Source: Thermohalobaculum sp038534135 (GTDB lineage Bacteria > Pseudomonadota > Alphaproteobacteria > Rhodobacterales > Rhodobacteraceae). From it: a stretch of DNA of 64,000 nt. Below the pieces are notes generated by a model. That model saw only the letters and a list, made by a program, of their open reading frames with translations. It did no database searches and was not told the DNA's origin. Position numbers and translations under genes: made by a program. The stretch is from contig JBCAXJ010000015.1 of assembly GCA_038534135.1 (NCBI GenBank), positions 17,913 through 81,912 on the forward strand, read 5' to 3'. Positions within the stretch are counted from its first letter, which is position 1. Each line of letters begins with the position of its first letter. Shown in pieces: positions 50,069-59,279 of this stretch.

Positions 50069-50557
50069 ATGGCGGAGGGTACGGTCTTCGGCATTGTCGC
50101 CTCGCTGATCTTCATGGGCGCAATGGTGCACGTCCTTTACACCGACCTGACGCAGGAGCGCATCCACAACTGGGTCATTGTCGGGTTGATAGCGCTTTAT
50201 CTGCCTCTGGGTTTTGCCGCAGGTTTCGAGCTTCAAGATCTCGCGATGGGCTTCGGGGCCGGTCTGATTGTCTTCATGGCAGGCTTCGGATGCTTCACGA
50301 TGGGCTGGTTGGACGCGAGCGATGTCAAACTCGCTGCCGTCAGCGCAATGTGGCTGGGGCCGACTGTGGTCTTCCACTACCTGTTGTGGACGGCAATCCT
50401 GGGCACGATGATCACGTTCGCAATCCTTGCCCTGCGCCGGAAGCGGGCACTGGAGGAAGGCCGGGAGTTCCGGCGCGGCCTGCCATTGCCCTATGCGCCG
50501 GGCATGGCGCTGGCGGCGATCATCCTGTTCCCGCAATCCGGATGGGGTGCGTTCTGA
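50069..50557 (+). CDS. A24 prepilin peptidase (CpaA/TadV type)
   Basis: 162 residues with about five transmembrane helices. The first catalytic Asp lies in HVLYTDLTQERIHNW and the second in TMGWLDASDVKLAAVSAMWL, which match the two-Asp motif of short prepilin peptidases of the Tad/Flp pilus type that lack the methyltransferase domain. The start at the ATG at 50069 is preferred because AGGA lies 6 bases upstream. No other pilus genes are in the window. Confidence 0.88.
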   Translation: MAEGTVFGIVASLIFMGAMVHVLYTDLTQERIHNWVIVGLIALYLPLGFAAGFELQDLAMGFGAGLIVFMAGFGCFTMGWLDASDVKLAAVSAMWLGPTVVFHYLLWTAILGTMITFAILALRRKRALEEGREFRRGLPLPYAPGMALAAIILFPQSGWGAF

Positions 50558-50637
50558 TGCGTATCGGCGCGCAGGTGCTGGCCTCCTGCGAAGTGATCGG
50601 GTAAAGACCCCGGCGATTGTCAGCCGGAGAAACTCCA

Positions 50638-51930
50638 ATGCACGATATCCGCCTGATCCGAGAGGATCCCGCAGCTTTCGACGCCATGCTTGCGCGCCGG
50701 GGCCTGTTGGCGATGTCGTCGAAGATTCTGGCGATCGATCAGCGCCGCCGCGAGGCCGTCACGGCCTCGGAAGCAGCTCTTGCGGCCCGGAACGCGGCCT
50801 CCAAGGATGTTGGAAAAGCCAAAGCCGCCGGTGATGAAGCCGAATTCGAACGTCTGCGCCAGCTTGTTGCCGACAAGAAGGACGAGATTGCGCGGCTGGA
50901 AGAAGACGCCCGCACCGCGAGCGAGGATCTGAACACCATCCTGATGGGTCTGCCCAACGCGCCACTGGACGATGTGCCCGATGGAGCGGACGAAGCCGAC
51001 AACGTCGAGATCAAGCGCTGGGGCGATCCGCGCAACTTCGACTTCGATCCGCGTGAACATTTCGAAATCGGTGAAGCCATGGGCGCAATGGACTTCGAGA
51101 TGGCGGCGAAGCTGTCAGGCTCGCGTTTCATGGTCCTCAAAGGCGCGATGATCCGCCTGCACCGGGCTCTCGCGCAGTTCATGCTGGACACACATGTCGA
51201 TGAAAACGGCCTGACGGAATGCTGGACGCCGGTTCTGGTCCGCGACGAGGCGATGATCGGGACGGGTCAACTGCCGAAGTTCGCCGAGGACAGCTATCAG
51301 ACCACGAATGGCTGGTGGCTGATCCCGACCGCCGAGGTCACGCTGACCAACATGGCGGCTGGCGAGATCACCGACGAGACGTCCTTGCCCCGGCGCTACA
51401 CGGCATGGACCCAGTGCTTCCGGTCCGAAGCGGGAAGTGCGGGCAAGGACACGCGTGGGATGCTGCGTCAGCACCAATTCGAGAAGGTCGAGATGGTCTC
51501 GATCACCTCGCCTGACACCAGTTTGGACGAACACGCGCGTATGACCGCCTGTGCCGAAGGCATTCTGGAGAAGCTGGAACTGCCGTTCCGCACGGTCGTC
51601 CTGTGCACAGGCGACATGGGTTTCGGCGCACGCAAGACCCATGACATCGAGGTCTGGCTGCCTGGACAGAACGCCTATCGCGAGATCAGTTCGTGTTCGA
51701 TCTGCGGCGACTTCCAAGCCCGGCGCATGAATGCGCGGTTCCGCAGAACCGGCGAGAAACGGCCCGAATTCGTGCACACTTTGAACGGATCAGGACTGGC
51801 GGTTGGCCGGGCGCTGATTGCGGTGATTGAAAACTATCAGGATCGTGACGGCGGTGTGACGATTCCGAAGGTTTTGCGTCCCTATATGAGGGGAACCGAG
51901 CGCATAGATCCGGCGGGGGCACTGACCTGA
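50638..51930 (+). CDS. serS: Seryl-tRNA synthetase
   Basis: 430 residues, class II synthetase. The N-terminal coiled-coil arm spans about residues 30-105 (tRNA-Ser long-arm binding). Motif 2 is FRSEAGSAGKDTRGMLRQHQ, with FEKVEMVSIT after it. Motif 3 is LNGSGLAVGRALIAVIENYQ. EISSCSICGDFQARRMNARF is a typical SerRS block. GGAG lies 10 bases before the ATG at 50638. Confidence 0.98.
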   Translation: MHDIRLIREDPAAFDAMLARRGLLAMSSKILAIDQRRREAVTASEAALAARNAASKDVGKAKAAGDEAEFERLRQLVADKKDEIARLEEDARTASEDLNTILMGLPNAPLDDVPDGADEADNVEIKRWGDPRNFDFDPREHFEIGEAMGAMDFEMAAKLSGSRFMVLKGAMIRLHRALAQFMLDTHVDENGLTECWTPVLVRDEAMIGTGQLPKFAEDSYQTTNGWWLIPTAEVTLTNMAAGEITDETSLPRRYTAWTQCFRSEAGSAGKDTRGMLRQHQFEKVEMVSITSPDTSLDEHARMTACAEGILEKLELPFRTVVLCTGDMGFGARKTHDIEVWLPGQNAYREISSCSICGDFQARRMNARFRRTGEKRPEFVHTLNGSGLAVGRALIAVIENYQDRDGGVTIPKVLRPYMRGTERIDPAGALT

Positions 51931-52011
51931 CCCGTGACAAGGCAGCGCGCCACGCCGGACCGAATCATCAGACCGCGTTATACTCGCGGTAGAAAAGCAG
52001 AAGAGGTTTCG

Positions 52012-52869
52012 ATGAGCAGTCGGAAAGTGTCGACCCTGAACGGCGTGATCTTCATCGGGCTGGCCTGTGTCCTCGCCGCCTGTGCGGACGAAGGACAACC
52101 GCCCGCAGCGAGCGGCGAGGCGCAGTCGACGTCTCAGCAGGCAACGTCTCAGCAATCGACGTCACAACAGGCGACGTCACAACAGGCGACGTCACCCGCC
52201 GCAGCGCAGCAGTCGCAAAGCATTGGCCGCATATCGCTGGAGAACTGTCAGACTCCGGACAACGGGAAGGTGCTGTTCAGGGTCTCCAGAACGACACTGT
52301 CGATCCCGTCCGCAGAGATCCAGGAAACGGTTCCCCGCGGTCTGAGCAACACCTTCACAGCCGAACAGGCGATGGCCGAGCTTCAACGGCAGGCATCGGC
52401 GGGTGCAGGGTGCCCGGGCAAGCCGCTCGATTTGCTTGCACTCGGCATTCAGGTCCCTGATCAAAACACACTCTTGCGCGGGACCATCGGACTGATCGCG
52501 ACGAATTCAGCCGCCCAGGCAGCCGAGTACGCCAAGTTCACAACAAGACTGCAGACCCAGACCCCGAAGACCTGCAGCCAAGTTGACGGTGGCTTGCTGC
52601 TCTGCCCGGCTACGCAGAAAATCGGGAACCGCGATGTCGAGATTGCATATGTCGTGTCGACGGATCGAACCAAAAAAATGCGCTCCGGCGGCCCTCTTGC
52701 CGCGCAATGCGGGCGGCAGGGCCAGAGCATCGGAAACTGTAAGCTGATCGACCTCGACAGTCAGGGAACCGCGTTCGAAGCCAGCCTGAAGAACGCGCAG
52801 TTCACCACGGCATCGCTGGATCAGGCATGGCGCACAGCCCAAGCCGCGATCGATCAACGGCGGCAGTAA
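52012..52869 (+). CDS. Putative lipoprotein with TSQQ repeats
   Basis: 285 residues. A signal with lipobox ends at Cys24 (IFIGLACVLAAC). A linker of TSQQ-type repeats (residues 39-63) follows, then a globular part with five or six Cys, probably disulfide-bonded in the periplasm (ENCQTPDNGKVLF, GAGCPGKPLDLLALGIQVP, KTCSQVDGGLLLCP, QCGRQGQSIGNCKLI). No family recognised. It lies between serS and surE on the same strand. Confidence 0.7.
   Translation: MSSRKVSTLNGVIFIGLACVLAACADEGQPPAASGEAQSTSQQATSQQSTSQQATSQQATSPAAAQQSQSIGRISLENCQTPDNGKVLFRVSRTTLSIPSAEIQETVPRGLSNTFTAEQAMAELQRQASAGAGCPGKPLDLLALGIQVPDQNTLLRGTIGLIATNSAAQAAEYAKFTTRLQTQTPKTCSQVDGGLLLCPATQKIGNRDVEIAYVVSTDRTKKMRSGGPLAAQCGRQGQSIGNCKLIDLDSQGTAFEASLKNAQFTTASLDQAWRTAQAAIDQRRQ
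52126..52196 (+). repeat. 15-bp tandem repeat in the lipoprotein gene
   Basis: Four full copies and a partial one of a unit like GCGACGTCACAACAG, coding (A/S)TSQQ. The first two units have GTCTCAGCA where later ones have GTCACAACA. The frame is kept for any whole number of units. Confidence 0.85.
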
Positions 52870-52981
52870 GCCTGGACGGCATCACGCTCTGGCAAGAAAA
52901 ACATCGTTGACAGTGAGCGCAACGCTGGACCTGCCCGCGCCCACCGCGTAAGACCCGCCAAAGCGGCAGGGGGTTTCACGC

Positions 52982-53779
52982 ATGCGCATTCTTGTCACCA
53001 ATGACGACGGCATAAATGCGCCCGGCCTGGCTATTGCCGAACGGATTGCACATGACATTGCCGGTGCGGACGGTGAGGTCTGGGTTGTGGCACCCGAGGG
53101 CGAGCGGTCCGGCGTGGGCCACTGCATTTCGTATGTGGGCCCCGTCCGTTACGCTGAGCAGGGTGAGCGGCGTTATTCGGTAGATGGGTATCCGGCAGAC
53201 TGCGTGCTGATCGGACTGAACCAGATCCTGCAGGGTAAGCCGGTCGACCTCGTGCTGTCCGGTGTCAACCGGGGGCACAATGTGGCCGAGGACGTCGTTT
53301 ATTCCGGGACCGCGGGTGCTGCTATGGAGGGTGGGCTGAACCGGGTCCGGTCGATTGCTCTCAGCCAATTTTATCGATCGACCGATGGTGCGCCCGACGA
53401 TCTTTGGTCCGCGTCGCGCATGCTTGGGACCGAAGCCGTTAGGGCTGTTCTTGCGATGCCCTCGACGGACACGGTGTTCTACAACGTCAATTTCCCGGCT
53501 GCCGATGCGAGCGATGTGGCGGGCATCAAGGTCTGTCCGCAGGGTATCCGCGCAGAAGCGACGTTCGAGGTTACGGATGTCACCTCTCCCAGCGGCCGGA
53601 CCTTCCACTTCTACAAGCACCGGACAGCCAACATCTCGGCCCCTGAAGGATCGGATGCGCGCCTCTGCATCGAAGGCTGGATCACCGTGACCCCGCTGCG
53701 GCCGAACCTGACGGCGCACGACCTGATGGATGCCGCCGCAGGCGCCCTGCCCACATCGTTCCCGTCCGCGGCGCCGTGA
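52982..53779 (+). CDS. surE: 5'/3'-nucleotidase SurE
   Basis: 265 residues; metal-dependent phosphatase of nucleoside monophosphates and polyphosphate. MRILVTNDDGINAPGL carries the Asp-Asp metal ligands; VVAPEGERSGVGHCIS, DLVLSGVNRGHNVAEDVVYSG (the Asn ligand) and GTAGAAMEG are clear. First gene of surE-pcm-nlpD-like; its stop overlaps pcm (GTGA). Confidence 0.97.
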   Translation: MRILVTNDDGINAPGLAIAERIAHDIAGADGEVWVVAPEGERSGVGHCISYVGPVRYAEQGERRYSVDGYPADCVLIGLNQILQGKPVDLVLSGVNRGHNVAEDVVYSGTAGAAMEGGLNRVRSIALSQFYRSTDGAPDDLWSASRMLGTEAVRAVLAMPSTDTVFYNVNFPAADASDVAGIKVCPQGIRAEATFEVTDVTSPSGRTFHFYKHRTANISAPEGSDARLCIEGWITVTPLRPNLTAHDLMDAAAGALPTSFPSAAP

Positions 53780-54465
53780 CGGTCGACCGCCATCCGGCAG
53801 GCCCGTCGCCGCGTGCCGAGGCGCTGATGCAATTGCTTCTATCGCTGCGAAATCATGGGGTCACGGACAAGCGCGTCCTGACAGCGTTCGAGAAGACGCC
53901 GCGCGACCTGTTTGTCGATCGTCCGTTCGTGGACCGCGCTCATGCCGACAGCGCCTTACCAATTTCGTGCGGGCAGACGATCTCGCAACCCTCGGTCGTT
54001 GGGATCATGACGCAGGCGCTGTCCGTGACATCGCGGTGCAAAGTGCTCGAGGTCGGTGCAGGGTCGGGCTATCAGGCGGCGATCCTCGCGCGACTGGCGC
54101 GCCGGGTCTATGCGATCGAGCGTCATCGGGAACTGGCACTGGCTGCAAGGTCCCGCATGACGGAATTGGACCTGGCGAACGTTACAGTCCGGACCGGCGA
54201 TGGAACGCAGGGCTGGCCGGAACAGGCGCCCTTTGATCGTATCATCGTGTCCGCCGCCGCAGAGGACGCGCCATCGAAGCTGTTGGAACAATTGCGCCCC
54301 GGTGGCATTATGGTTCTGCCGGTTGGGCAGACGGACGACGTGCAGACCCTGATCAAGATCGAAAAGACCGAGAACGGCCTAGACTATCAGGAACTCACGA
54401 ACGTGCTGTTCGTCCCGCTCGTCGCGGGGATGCCAAGCGGTCTGGACGAGCAACAGATCAGGTAG
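53776..54465 (+). CDS. pcm: Protein-L-isoaspartate O-methyltransferase
   Basis: 229 residues; uses SAM to repair isoaspartyl residues in aged proteins. The GTG start overlaps the surE stop by 4 bp, so it is coupled. Family blocks: FEKTPRDLFVDRPFVDRAHA, LPISCGQTISQPSVVGIMTQ, and SAM motif VLEVGAGSGYQAAILARLA. FDRIIVSAAAEDAPSKLLEQ and LRPGGIMVLPVG complete it. Confidence 0.96.
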   Translation: MTVDRHPAGPSPRAEALMQLLLSLRNHGVTDKRVLTAFEKTPRDLFVDRPFVDRAHADSALPISCGQTISQPSVVGIMTQALSVTSRCKVLEVGAGSGYQAAILARLARRVYAIERHRELALAARSRMTELDLANVTVRTGDGTQGWPEQAPFDRIIVSAAAEDAPSKLLEQLRPGGIMVLPVGQTDDVQTLIKIEKTENGLDYQELTNVLFVPLVAGMPSGLDEQQIR

Positions 54466-54485
54466 GGACAGGAGAGGTACGAGCA

Positions 54486-55712
54486 ATGTCCGAGAGCACA
54501 CAAATCGGATCCGGGCTAACGGTCGGACGCGCGGGCCGCGTCCTTGCATTCGTTCTGGTAGCGACGATGGCCGCGTGCTCGTCGAAGCGGGACGCGCCCG
54601 CGCCAGCGGAAGTCCGGGGAACCGACCCGAACATTGGTGCCAAACGTGCTGGTGCCAACACGCTCAACAATCAGGTCGTCGCCAAACCCGACAGCAACGG
54701 CATCGTGACCTATGACGGATACCAGTCCGTCATTGCACAGAACGGCGACAGCGTATCATCGGTTGCCGAGCGCATCGGCCTTTCGGCATCGGAACTCGGG
54801 GCCTATAACGGCTTGTCTGCCGGTTTTGCACTCGAGCAGGGCCAGGAACTGGTGCTGCCGCCCCGCCCAGGCGGATACGGTCCGAACGGCGATCGTGCGG
54901 CCATAACCGCTCCTGCAGCGGGAACGGCGGTCGCAACCGCCTCAACGCCAGCAACAGGGTCAACAATACAACAAACGCCGATCGGTACGGATCCTGCGGT
55001 CACTGCGAAGGGCGTTCCCGTACCAACCGATCAGGCGGCGGACGCGGGGCAAGACGCGTGGTCACCTGATCTCGCTGCGGCGGCGATCGATCGTTCCGTC
55101 GGTCTTCAGTCTGACGGTACGCTGGGCGCTCCACCAAGCGCGAATCAGCCGGTACCACCTGAGCCGACGAAGCGCCGGGAACTGGAAAGCCCGGACCTTG
55201 GTCAATACCAGACCGAAGCTTCAGCCACGTCAGCACCGGTGCCCCGGCCAGAACCGGTTGCTACCGCCACGGGTTCTCCGCAAGACGATGCGGTCGACTC
55301 TGTGGTTGCAGCAGCGCCCGCTGCACCAACCCCCGTGCTGAACTTGCGGCGCCCGGTTTCCGGACCTGTCGCCGTCGGTTTCAACAAGGGCGCAGGCCCG
55401 TCGCGGAATGATGGTGTCGACTTTGCAGCTCCCGCCGGAAGCCCAGTCGTCGCCGCAGCCGATGGCGAGGTCGCATTGGTCTCTCAATCGCTGAGCGGGC
55501 TCGGCACGATCGTTCTGGTGCGGCATCCGGATGAATACCTGACAGTGTATGGCCGGATTGATGGCGTGCTGGTCAACAAAGGGGACCGGGTCGTCGCAGG
55601 TCAACAGATCGGCATCGTCTCGAATGCGGCGGCGCCGGCCGAGCCCCGGATGCACTTTGAAGTCCGGCGCGGTGCGGAAAGCTTGGATCCGATGTCGTTC
55701 TTCACGTCCTAG
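54486..55712 (+). CDS. nlpD: NlpD-like LysM/M23 lipoprotein, degenerate peptidase
   Basis: 408 residues. Lipobox ends at Cys31 (AFVLVATMAAC). One LysM motif (SVIAQNGDSVSSVAERIGLS) near residues 80-130 is followed by a long Pro/Ala/Thr linker and a C-terminal M23 domain (about 295-400). The M23 zinc site is incomplete: NDGVDFAAPAGS has Asn for the first His of H-x-G-x-D, and VYGRIDGVL lacks another His; only the His in MHFEVRRG remains. As in E. coli NlpD, it is probably a non-enzymatic activator of an amidase at division. Third gene of the block. Confidence 0.9.
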   Translation: MSESTQIGSGLTVGRAGRVLAFVLVATMAACSSKRDAPAPAEVRGTDPNIGAKRAGANTLNNQVVAKPDSNGIVTYDGYQSVIAQNGDSVSSVAERIGLSASELGAYNGLSAGFALEQGQELVLPPRPGGYGPNGDRAAITAPAAGTAVATASTPATGSTIQQTPIGTDPAVTAKGVPVPTDQAADAGQDAWSPDLAAAAIDRSVGLQSDGTLGAPPSANQPVPPEPTKRRELESPDLGQYQTEASATSAPVPRPEPVATATGSPQDDAVDSVVAAAPAAPTPVLNLRRPVSGPVAVGFNKGAGPSRNDGVDFAAPAGSPVVAAADGEVALVSQSLSGLGTIVLVRHPDEYLTVYGRIDGVLVNKGDRVVAGQQIGIVSNAAAPAEPRMHFEVRRGAESLDPMSFFTS

Positions 55713-55728
55713 GGCGCCGATCCGCCGT

Positions 55729-56295
55729 ATGGGATATGCCGAGACGCGGTTGCGGGTCGCGAAGTCCCTGCCCAAGAACGCGGTTGGAGCAGAGATCGGT
55801 GTCTGGCGGGGTGACTTCTCAGCGGTGTTGTTGCGTGAGGCACAACCATCCCGTCTGCACCTGATCGATCCATGGCAGATCCAGAGCGATCCAGGCCATG
55901 CGGAGGCCTGGTACGGCGCCTCCTCGGGCGTGGACATGGAGGCGATCCATCACCATGTCGTCGCCCGCTTTGCGCGTGAGATCGGATCGGGCCAGGTCAG
56001 CGTGCACCGCACGACGTCGAACCAAGCAATGCAAGCACTTGAGGACGCCAGTCTGGACTTCGTCTATGTCGACGGGGACCATGCCTATGAGGCCGCGAAG
56101 CAGGACTTGATGATGTCTTACGCCAAGATCCGAACTGGAGGATTGCTCTGCGTCGACGATCACCGGACCGGCAAATGGTGGGGCGATGGCGTCGTCCGTG
56201 CCGTAAACGAGTTGTTGGGGACGCATTCGAGCGGACTGCAAGTGATTTTCTGCGCTGACAGCCAGATGGTCATCCGGAAGACTTTGGTGGCGTGA
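55729..56295 (+). CDS. Class I SAM-dependent methyltransferase-like protein
   Basis: 188 residues. NAVGAEIGVWRGDFSAVLL is motif I, HLIDPWQI the acidic loop, and LDFVYVDGDHAYEAAKQDLM with LLCVDDHRTG the later motifs (Methyltransf_24 type). The N-terminus is short and the target is unknown. It follows the NlpD-like gene by 16 bp but has no functional link with it that I can see. Confidence 0.8.
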   Translation: MGYAETRLRVAKSLPKNAVGAEIGVWRGDFSAVLLREAQPSRLHLIDPWQIQSDPGHAEAWYGASSGVDMEAIHHHVVARFAREIGSGQVSVHRTTSNQAMQALEDASLDFVYVDGDHAYEAAKQDLMMSYAKIRTGGLLCVDDHRTGKWWGDGVVRAVNELLGTHSSGLQVIFCADSQMVIRKTLVA

Positions 56296-56326
56296 GCAAT
56301 CCTGCGCTTGTCCCGACGCGCGTCGA

Positions 56327-57190
56327 TCAGGCTGGCATCGATACGCCCTTGCGCCCGGCCAGATCCTGCACGAACTGCCAAGCGACCCGCCCTGAGACCG
56401 CACCGCGCGTCTGGCGCCACTCGATCGCCTCAGCGCGGAGATCGTCGTCCGCGATTTCCAGACCGAAGCGACTGCAGTAGCCCCGGATCATCGCAAGGTA
56501 TTCGTCCTGGCTGCAGGGATGGAAACCGAGCCACAATCCGAACCGGTCGGACAGCGAGACTTTTTCCTCGGTCGCCTCGGATGGATTGATGGCCGACGAA
56601 CGCTCGTTCTCGATCATGTCGCGCGGCATCAGGTGGCGCCGGTTCGATGTCGCATAGAACAGCACATTCTCGGGCCGTCCCGCGACACCGCCATCCAGTA
56701 CGGCCTTCAACGACTTATAGTGCGTGTCGTCCTTGTCGAAACTCAGATCGTCACAGAACACGAGGAAGCGCTGGTCGACCTCACGGACCTGATCCATCAG
56801 TCGCCCGATCGTCGGGATGTCCTCGCGTTGAATCTCGACCAGATGAAGCCCGCCGGTCTCTTCGAATGCCGCTGCGTGCGCAGCCTTCACCAGCGAAGAC
56901 TTGCCCATGCCGCGCGCCCCCCAGAGCAAGGCGTTGTTCGCCGCGAACCCGCGCGCAAAATTCAGAGTGTTCTCCATCAGGGTGTCGCGGGCGCGGTCTA
57001 TGCCGACCAGCAGATCCATTTCGACGCGGTTGACCCGAGGCACAGGCATCAGATGGTCCGGTTCGGTCGTCCACATCCATGCATTCGCCGCTGTCCAATC
57101 CGGCAGCGGCCAGGGTGCCGGCGCGATCCGCTCCAGCGCCCCGGCAATCCGCTCCAGCGCTGCCAGGGTTCGTTCGTTTTGATCGATCAT
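56327..57190 (-). CDS. DUF815 family P-loop ATPase
   Basis: 287 residues. NALLWGARGMGKSSLVKAAH is Walker A (about residues 86-105), FLVFCDDLSFD is Walker B, and FYATSNRRHLMPRDMIEN is the sensor-type block, followed by SLSDRFGLWLGFHPCSQDEY. DUF815 is an AAA-like family of unknown function. The start overlaps the stop of the upstream GFA gene (ATGA), so they are coupled. Confidence 0.9.
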   Translation of the reverse strand: MIDQNERTLAALERIAGALERIAPAPWPLPDWTAANAWMWTTEPDHLMPVPRVNRVEMDLLVGIDRARDTLMENTLNFARGFAANNALLWGARGMGKSSLVKAAHAAAFEETGGLHLVEIQREDIPTIGRLMDQVREVDQRFLVFCDDLSFDKDDTHYKSLKAVLDGGVAGRPENVLFYATSNRRHLMPRDMIENERSSAINPSEATEEKVSLSDRFGLWLGFHPCSQDEYLAMIRGYCSRFGLEIADDDLRAEAIEWRQTRGAVSGRVAWQFVQDLAGRKGVSMPA

Positions 57191-57630
57191 GACGAGCCCC
57201 CCGTACTCTGCTCACTCAAAAAGGCCTTCAAGAGAGCGTTCTGCTCAGCCTCGGTCGACTGCGTCGCGCCCGGCGTCGCGTCGAGCCAGGGCGCGCGACA
57301 GTCGACAAAGATCTCCTCGGTGACACCCAGGCCCGTCTGATCGTCGAGCAATCCGACGGCGACGTACTTAACCGGTCCGTCCATCATCCGCCAATAAAGC
57401 GGCGTGCCACACTGCGCGCAGATTGCCCGCACACCCCAGTCGCTGATCGAGAATTCCTTGATCTTCTCATCGTCGGCGAACGTTACCTTGGAAACCGGAA
57501 CGCTCATCATAGGTCCGCCGCCCGTCCAACGCTGACATTGCGTACAATGGCAGGCAACAATCACGAGCTTGGACAGAACGGTGTCGACGCGTACCGCCCC
57601 GCACAGGCAGCCACCGCTCCGCTCCATCAT
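57187..57630 (-). CDS. GFA family zinc protein (CENP-V/GFA fold)
   Basis: 147 residues. The zinc ligands are Cys in GGCLCGAVRV, in CHCTQCQRW and in ICAQCGTPLYW, as in the GFA family, named after glutathione-dependent formaldehyde-activating enzyme; whether the protein acts on S-hydroxymethylglutathione is unproven. It lies 24 bp after tatC and overlaps DUF815 by 4 bp. It may start at either of two consecutive ATG codons. Confidence 0.88.
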   Translation of the reverse strand: MMERSGGCLCGAVRVDTVLSKLVIVACHCTQCQRWTGGGPMMSVPVSKVTFADDEKIKEFSISDWGVRAICAQCGTPLYWRMMDGPVKYVAVGLLDDQTGLGVTEEIFVDCRAPWLDATPGATQSTEAEQNALLKAFLSEQSTGGSS

Positions 57631-57654
57631 GGCATGGTTCTCCCGCAGACCCGG

Positions 57655-58473
57655 TCAGAGACCCTTTTCCGCCGCAGCATGATCGGGCTCATCCTCGTCA
57701 TCCCAGTCTTCTTCCTCTGCCGCACGACGCTTCTCGAACCCTCGCACAAGATGGATCGAGATCTCGTAGAGGATGTAGACAGGAATACCGAGCAGGAACT
57801 GGCTGATCACGTCCGGCGGTGTGACAAGTGCTGCCAGTGCAGCAATGCCGACGACCGCGTATTTTCGACCCTTTGACAATTGTTCAGACGTCAGAATTCC
57901 GACGCGACCCAGCAATGTCAGAAGCACAGGCAATTGAAACGACATGCCGAAGGCCAGCAGCATCACCTTGATGAAGCCGACATATTCCGAGAACCGGTTG
58001 TTGTTTTCGATCTGGATCGCGCCATCGGTTGCCGAGGCTTCTGCGAAGGTGATCAGAAAGTTCAGCGCCAGCGGGATAACCAGGTAGTAGGCCAGCGCCG
58101 CACCCAGGCAGAACAGAAACGGCGTCGCGATCAGGAACGGCGCGAAGGCGCTTTGTTCGTTGCTGTACAAGCCGGGTGCCACGAACAGCCAGACCTGCCA
58201 GGCGACCACGGGGAAACCGAAAAAGAACCCGCCCCAGAGGGCAAGGTTCATGAAGGTGAAGAACGTCTCCTGCGGGCTCAGCGATTGGATCACGGCATCT
58301 GGATCAGCCCGCAGCAGCGGCCCGGACAGGAAATCCCACATCTGGAATCGGAAAACGAAACAGACGACGGTGAGCGCACCGATCGCGATCAACGACCAGA
58401 CCAACCGCTTGCGCAATTCGATCAGGTGCTCGATCAGCGGAGCCGAGCTTTCCTCGATATGCTTCTCGGTCAT
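57655..58473 (-). CDS. tatC: Sec-independent protein translocase TatC
   Basis: 272 residues, six transmembrane helices; receptor of the twin-arginine pathway. PLIEHLIELRKRLVWSLIAI is the conserved N-terminal signal-peptide site. SPQETFFTFMNLALWGGFFF, then FGMSFQLPVLLTLLGRVGIL, and KYAVVGIAALAALVTPPDVI follow. The C-terminus is long, acidic and basic mixed (RAAEEEDWDDEDEPDHAAAE). The start overlaps tatB by 4 bp. Confidence 0.97.
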   Translation of the reverse strand: MTEKHIEESSAPLIEHLIELRKRLVWSLIAIGALTVVCFVFRFQMWDFLSGPLLRADPDAVIQSLSPQETFFTFMNLALWGGFFFGFPVVAWQVWLFVAPGLYSNEQSAFAPFLIATPFLFCLGAALAYYLVIPLALNFLITFAEASATDGAIQIENNNRFSEYVGFIKVMLLAFGMSFQLPVLLTLLGRVGILTSEQLSKGRKYAVVGIAALAALVTPPDVISQFLLGIPVYILYEISIHLVRGFEKRRAAEEEDWDDEDEPDHAAAEKGL

Positions 58474-58922
58474 GGAGTGGCGGCCTTGGACGTACTTTCG
58501 TCGGTCGCAGGCGCGGGCGCCGGAGCAGGCTCGGCCGCAGGCGCTGGCGCCTCGGCAGAGGACGTATCGACCATGCCCGGATCGGGCTCTTCCGCGGGCT
58601 CAGGCGTTGCCGCCGTGACCGACGTTTCTTTCTTTTCCGGGGTATCGCCCGATCCATTGAGGAAGGATTGAGCGTTCTGCGCTTGCTTCTTGAAGTCATC
58701 CAGCGGGTTGATCTTGCGGATGTCCTGCAGATCTTTGAACGCCGACATCTCGGTGTCGCGGGCCGCGTCAGTCATTGCACGCTGAAAGTCGCGCGCCATG
58801 CCGCGCACCTTGCCGACCCACTGTCCGACCGACCGCAACAGCGACGGCAGATCCTTGGGGCCGACCACGATCAGCGCCAAGGCGCCGATCACCAGCAGTT
58901 CCTGCCAACCGATATCCAGCAT
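58470..58922 (-). CDS. tatB: Sec-independent protein translocase TatB
   Basis: 150 residues. N-terminal helix MLDIGWQELLVIGALALIVV, hinge GPKDLPSLLRSVGQWVG, amphipathic helix KVRGMARDFQRAMTDAA, then an Ala/Pro/Glu-rich tail. The Glu in the membrane segment and GPKDLP are typical of TatB over TatA. It presents the substrate-bound TatC complex to TatA. Confidence 0.95.
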   Translation of the reverse strand: MLDIGWQELLVIGALALIVVGPKDLPSLLRSVGQWVGKVRGMARDFQRAMTDAARDTEMSAFKDLQDIRKINPLDDFKKQAQNAQSFLNGSGDTPEKKETSVTAATPEPAEEPDPGMVDTSSAEAPAPAAEPAPAPAPATDESTSKAATP

Positions 58923-58947
58923 GGGTCCGCGCGCCGGACGCCCGGCG

Positions 58948-59172
58948 TCAGGCCTTGTCCTTTGCCGTCTCCGGCGTCACGTCGATGGTCTGACTTGCGG
59001 TCTCTTCAGCCTTGTCATCGACCTTGGCAGCGTCCGGATCCTCGGCCATGCCTTTCTTGAAACTCTTGATGCCTTTTGCGACATCGCCCATCAATGCCGA
59101 GATTTTGCCGCGTCCAAACAGCAGGACCAGCAGGACGACAACAATGGCAATCTGCCAGATGCTCGGAGCCAT
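58948..59172 (-). CDS. tatA: Sec-independent protein translocase TatA
   Basis: 74 residues. APSIWQIAIVVVLLVLLFGR is the membrane helix, GKISALMGDVAKGIKSFKKG the hinge and amphipathic helix with the FGRGKIS pattern. It oligomerises to open the transport channel. First gene of tatABC. The Tat-signal phosphoesterase at 2590-3510 would be a client. Confidence 0.96.
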   Translation of the reverse strand: MAPSIWQIAIVVVLLVLLFGRGKISALMGDVAKGIKSFKKGMAEDPDAAKVDDKAEETASQTIDVTPETAKDKA

Positions 59173-59279
59173 AAGCCCTCTCCCATTCTCTGTTCACATG
59201 CGGGCCTCGGGCCCGTCTCTGGCCATGACATATGGGATGAGACGCCCGGCGCAAAGCCCTGATGGTAGTTAACGTCGAT

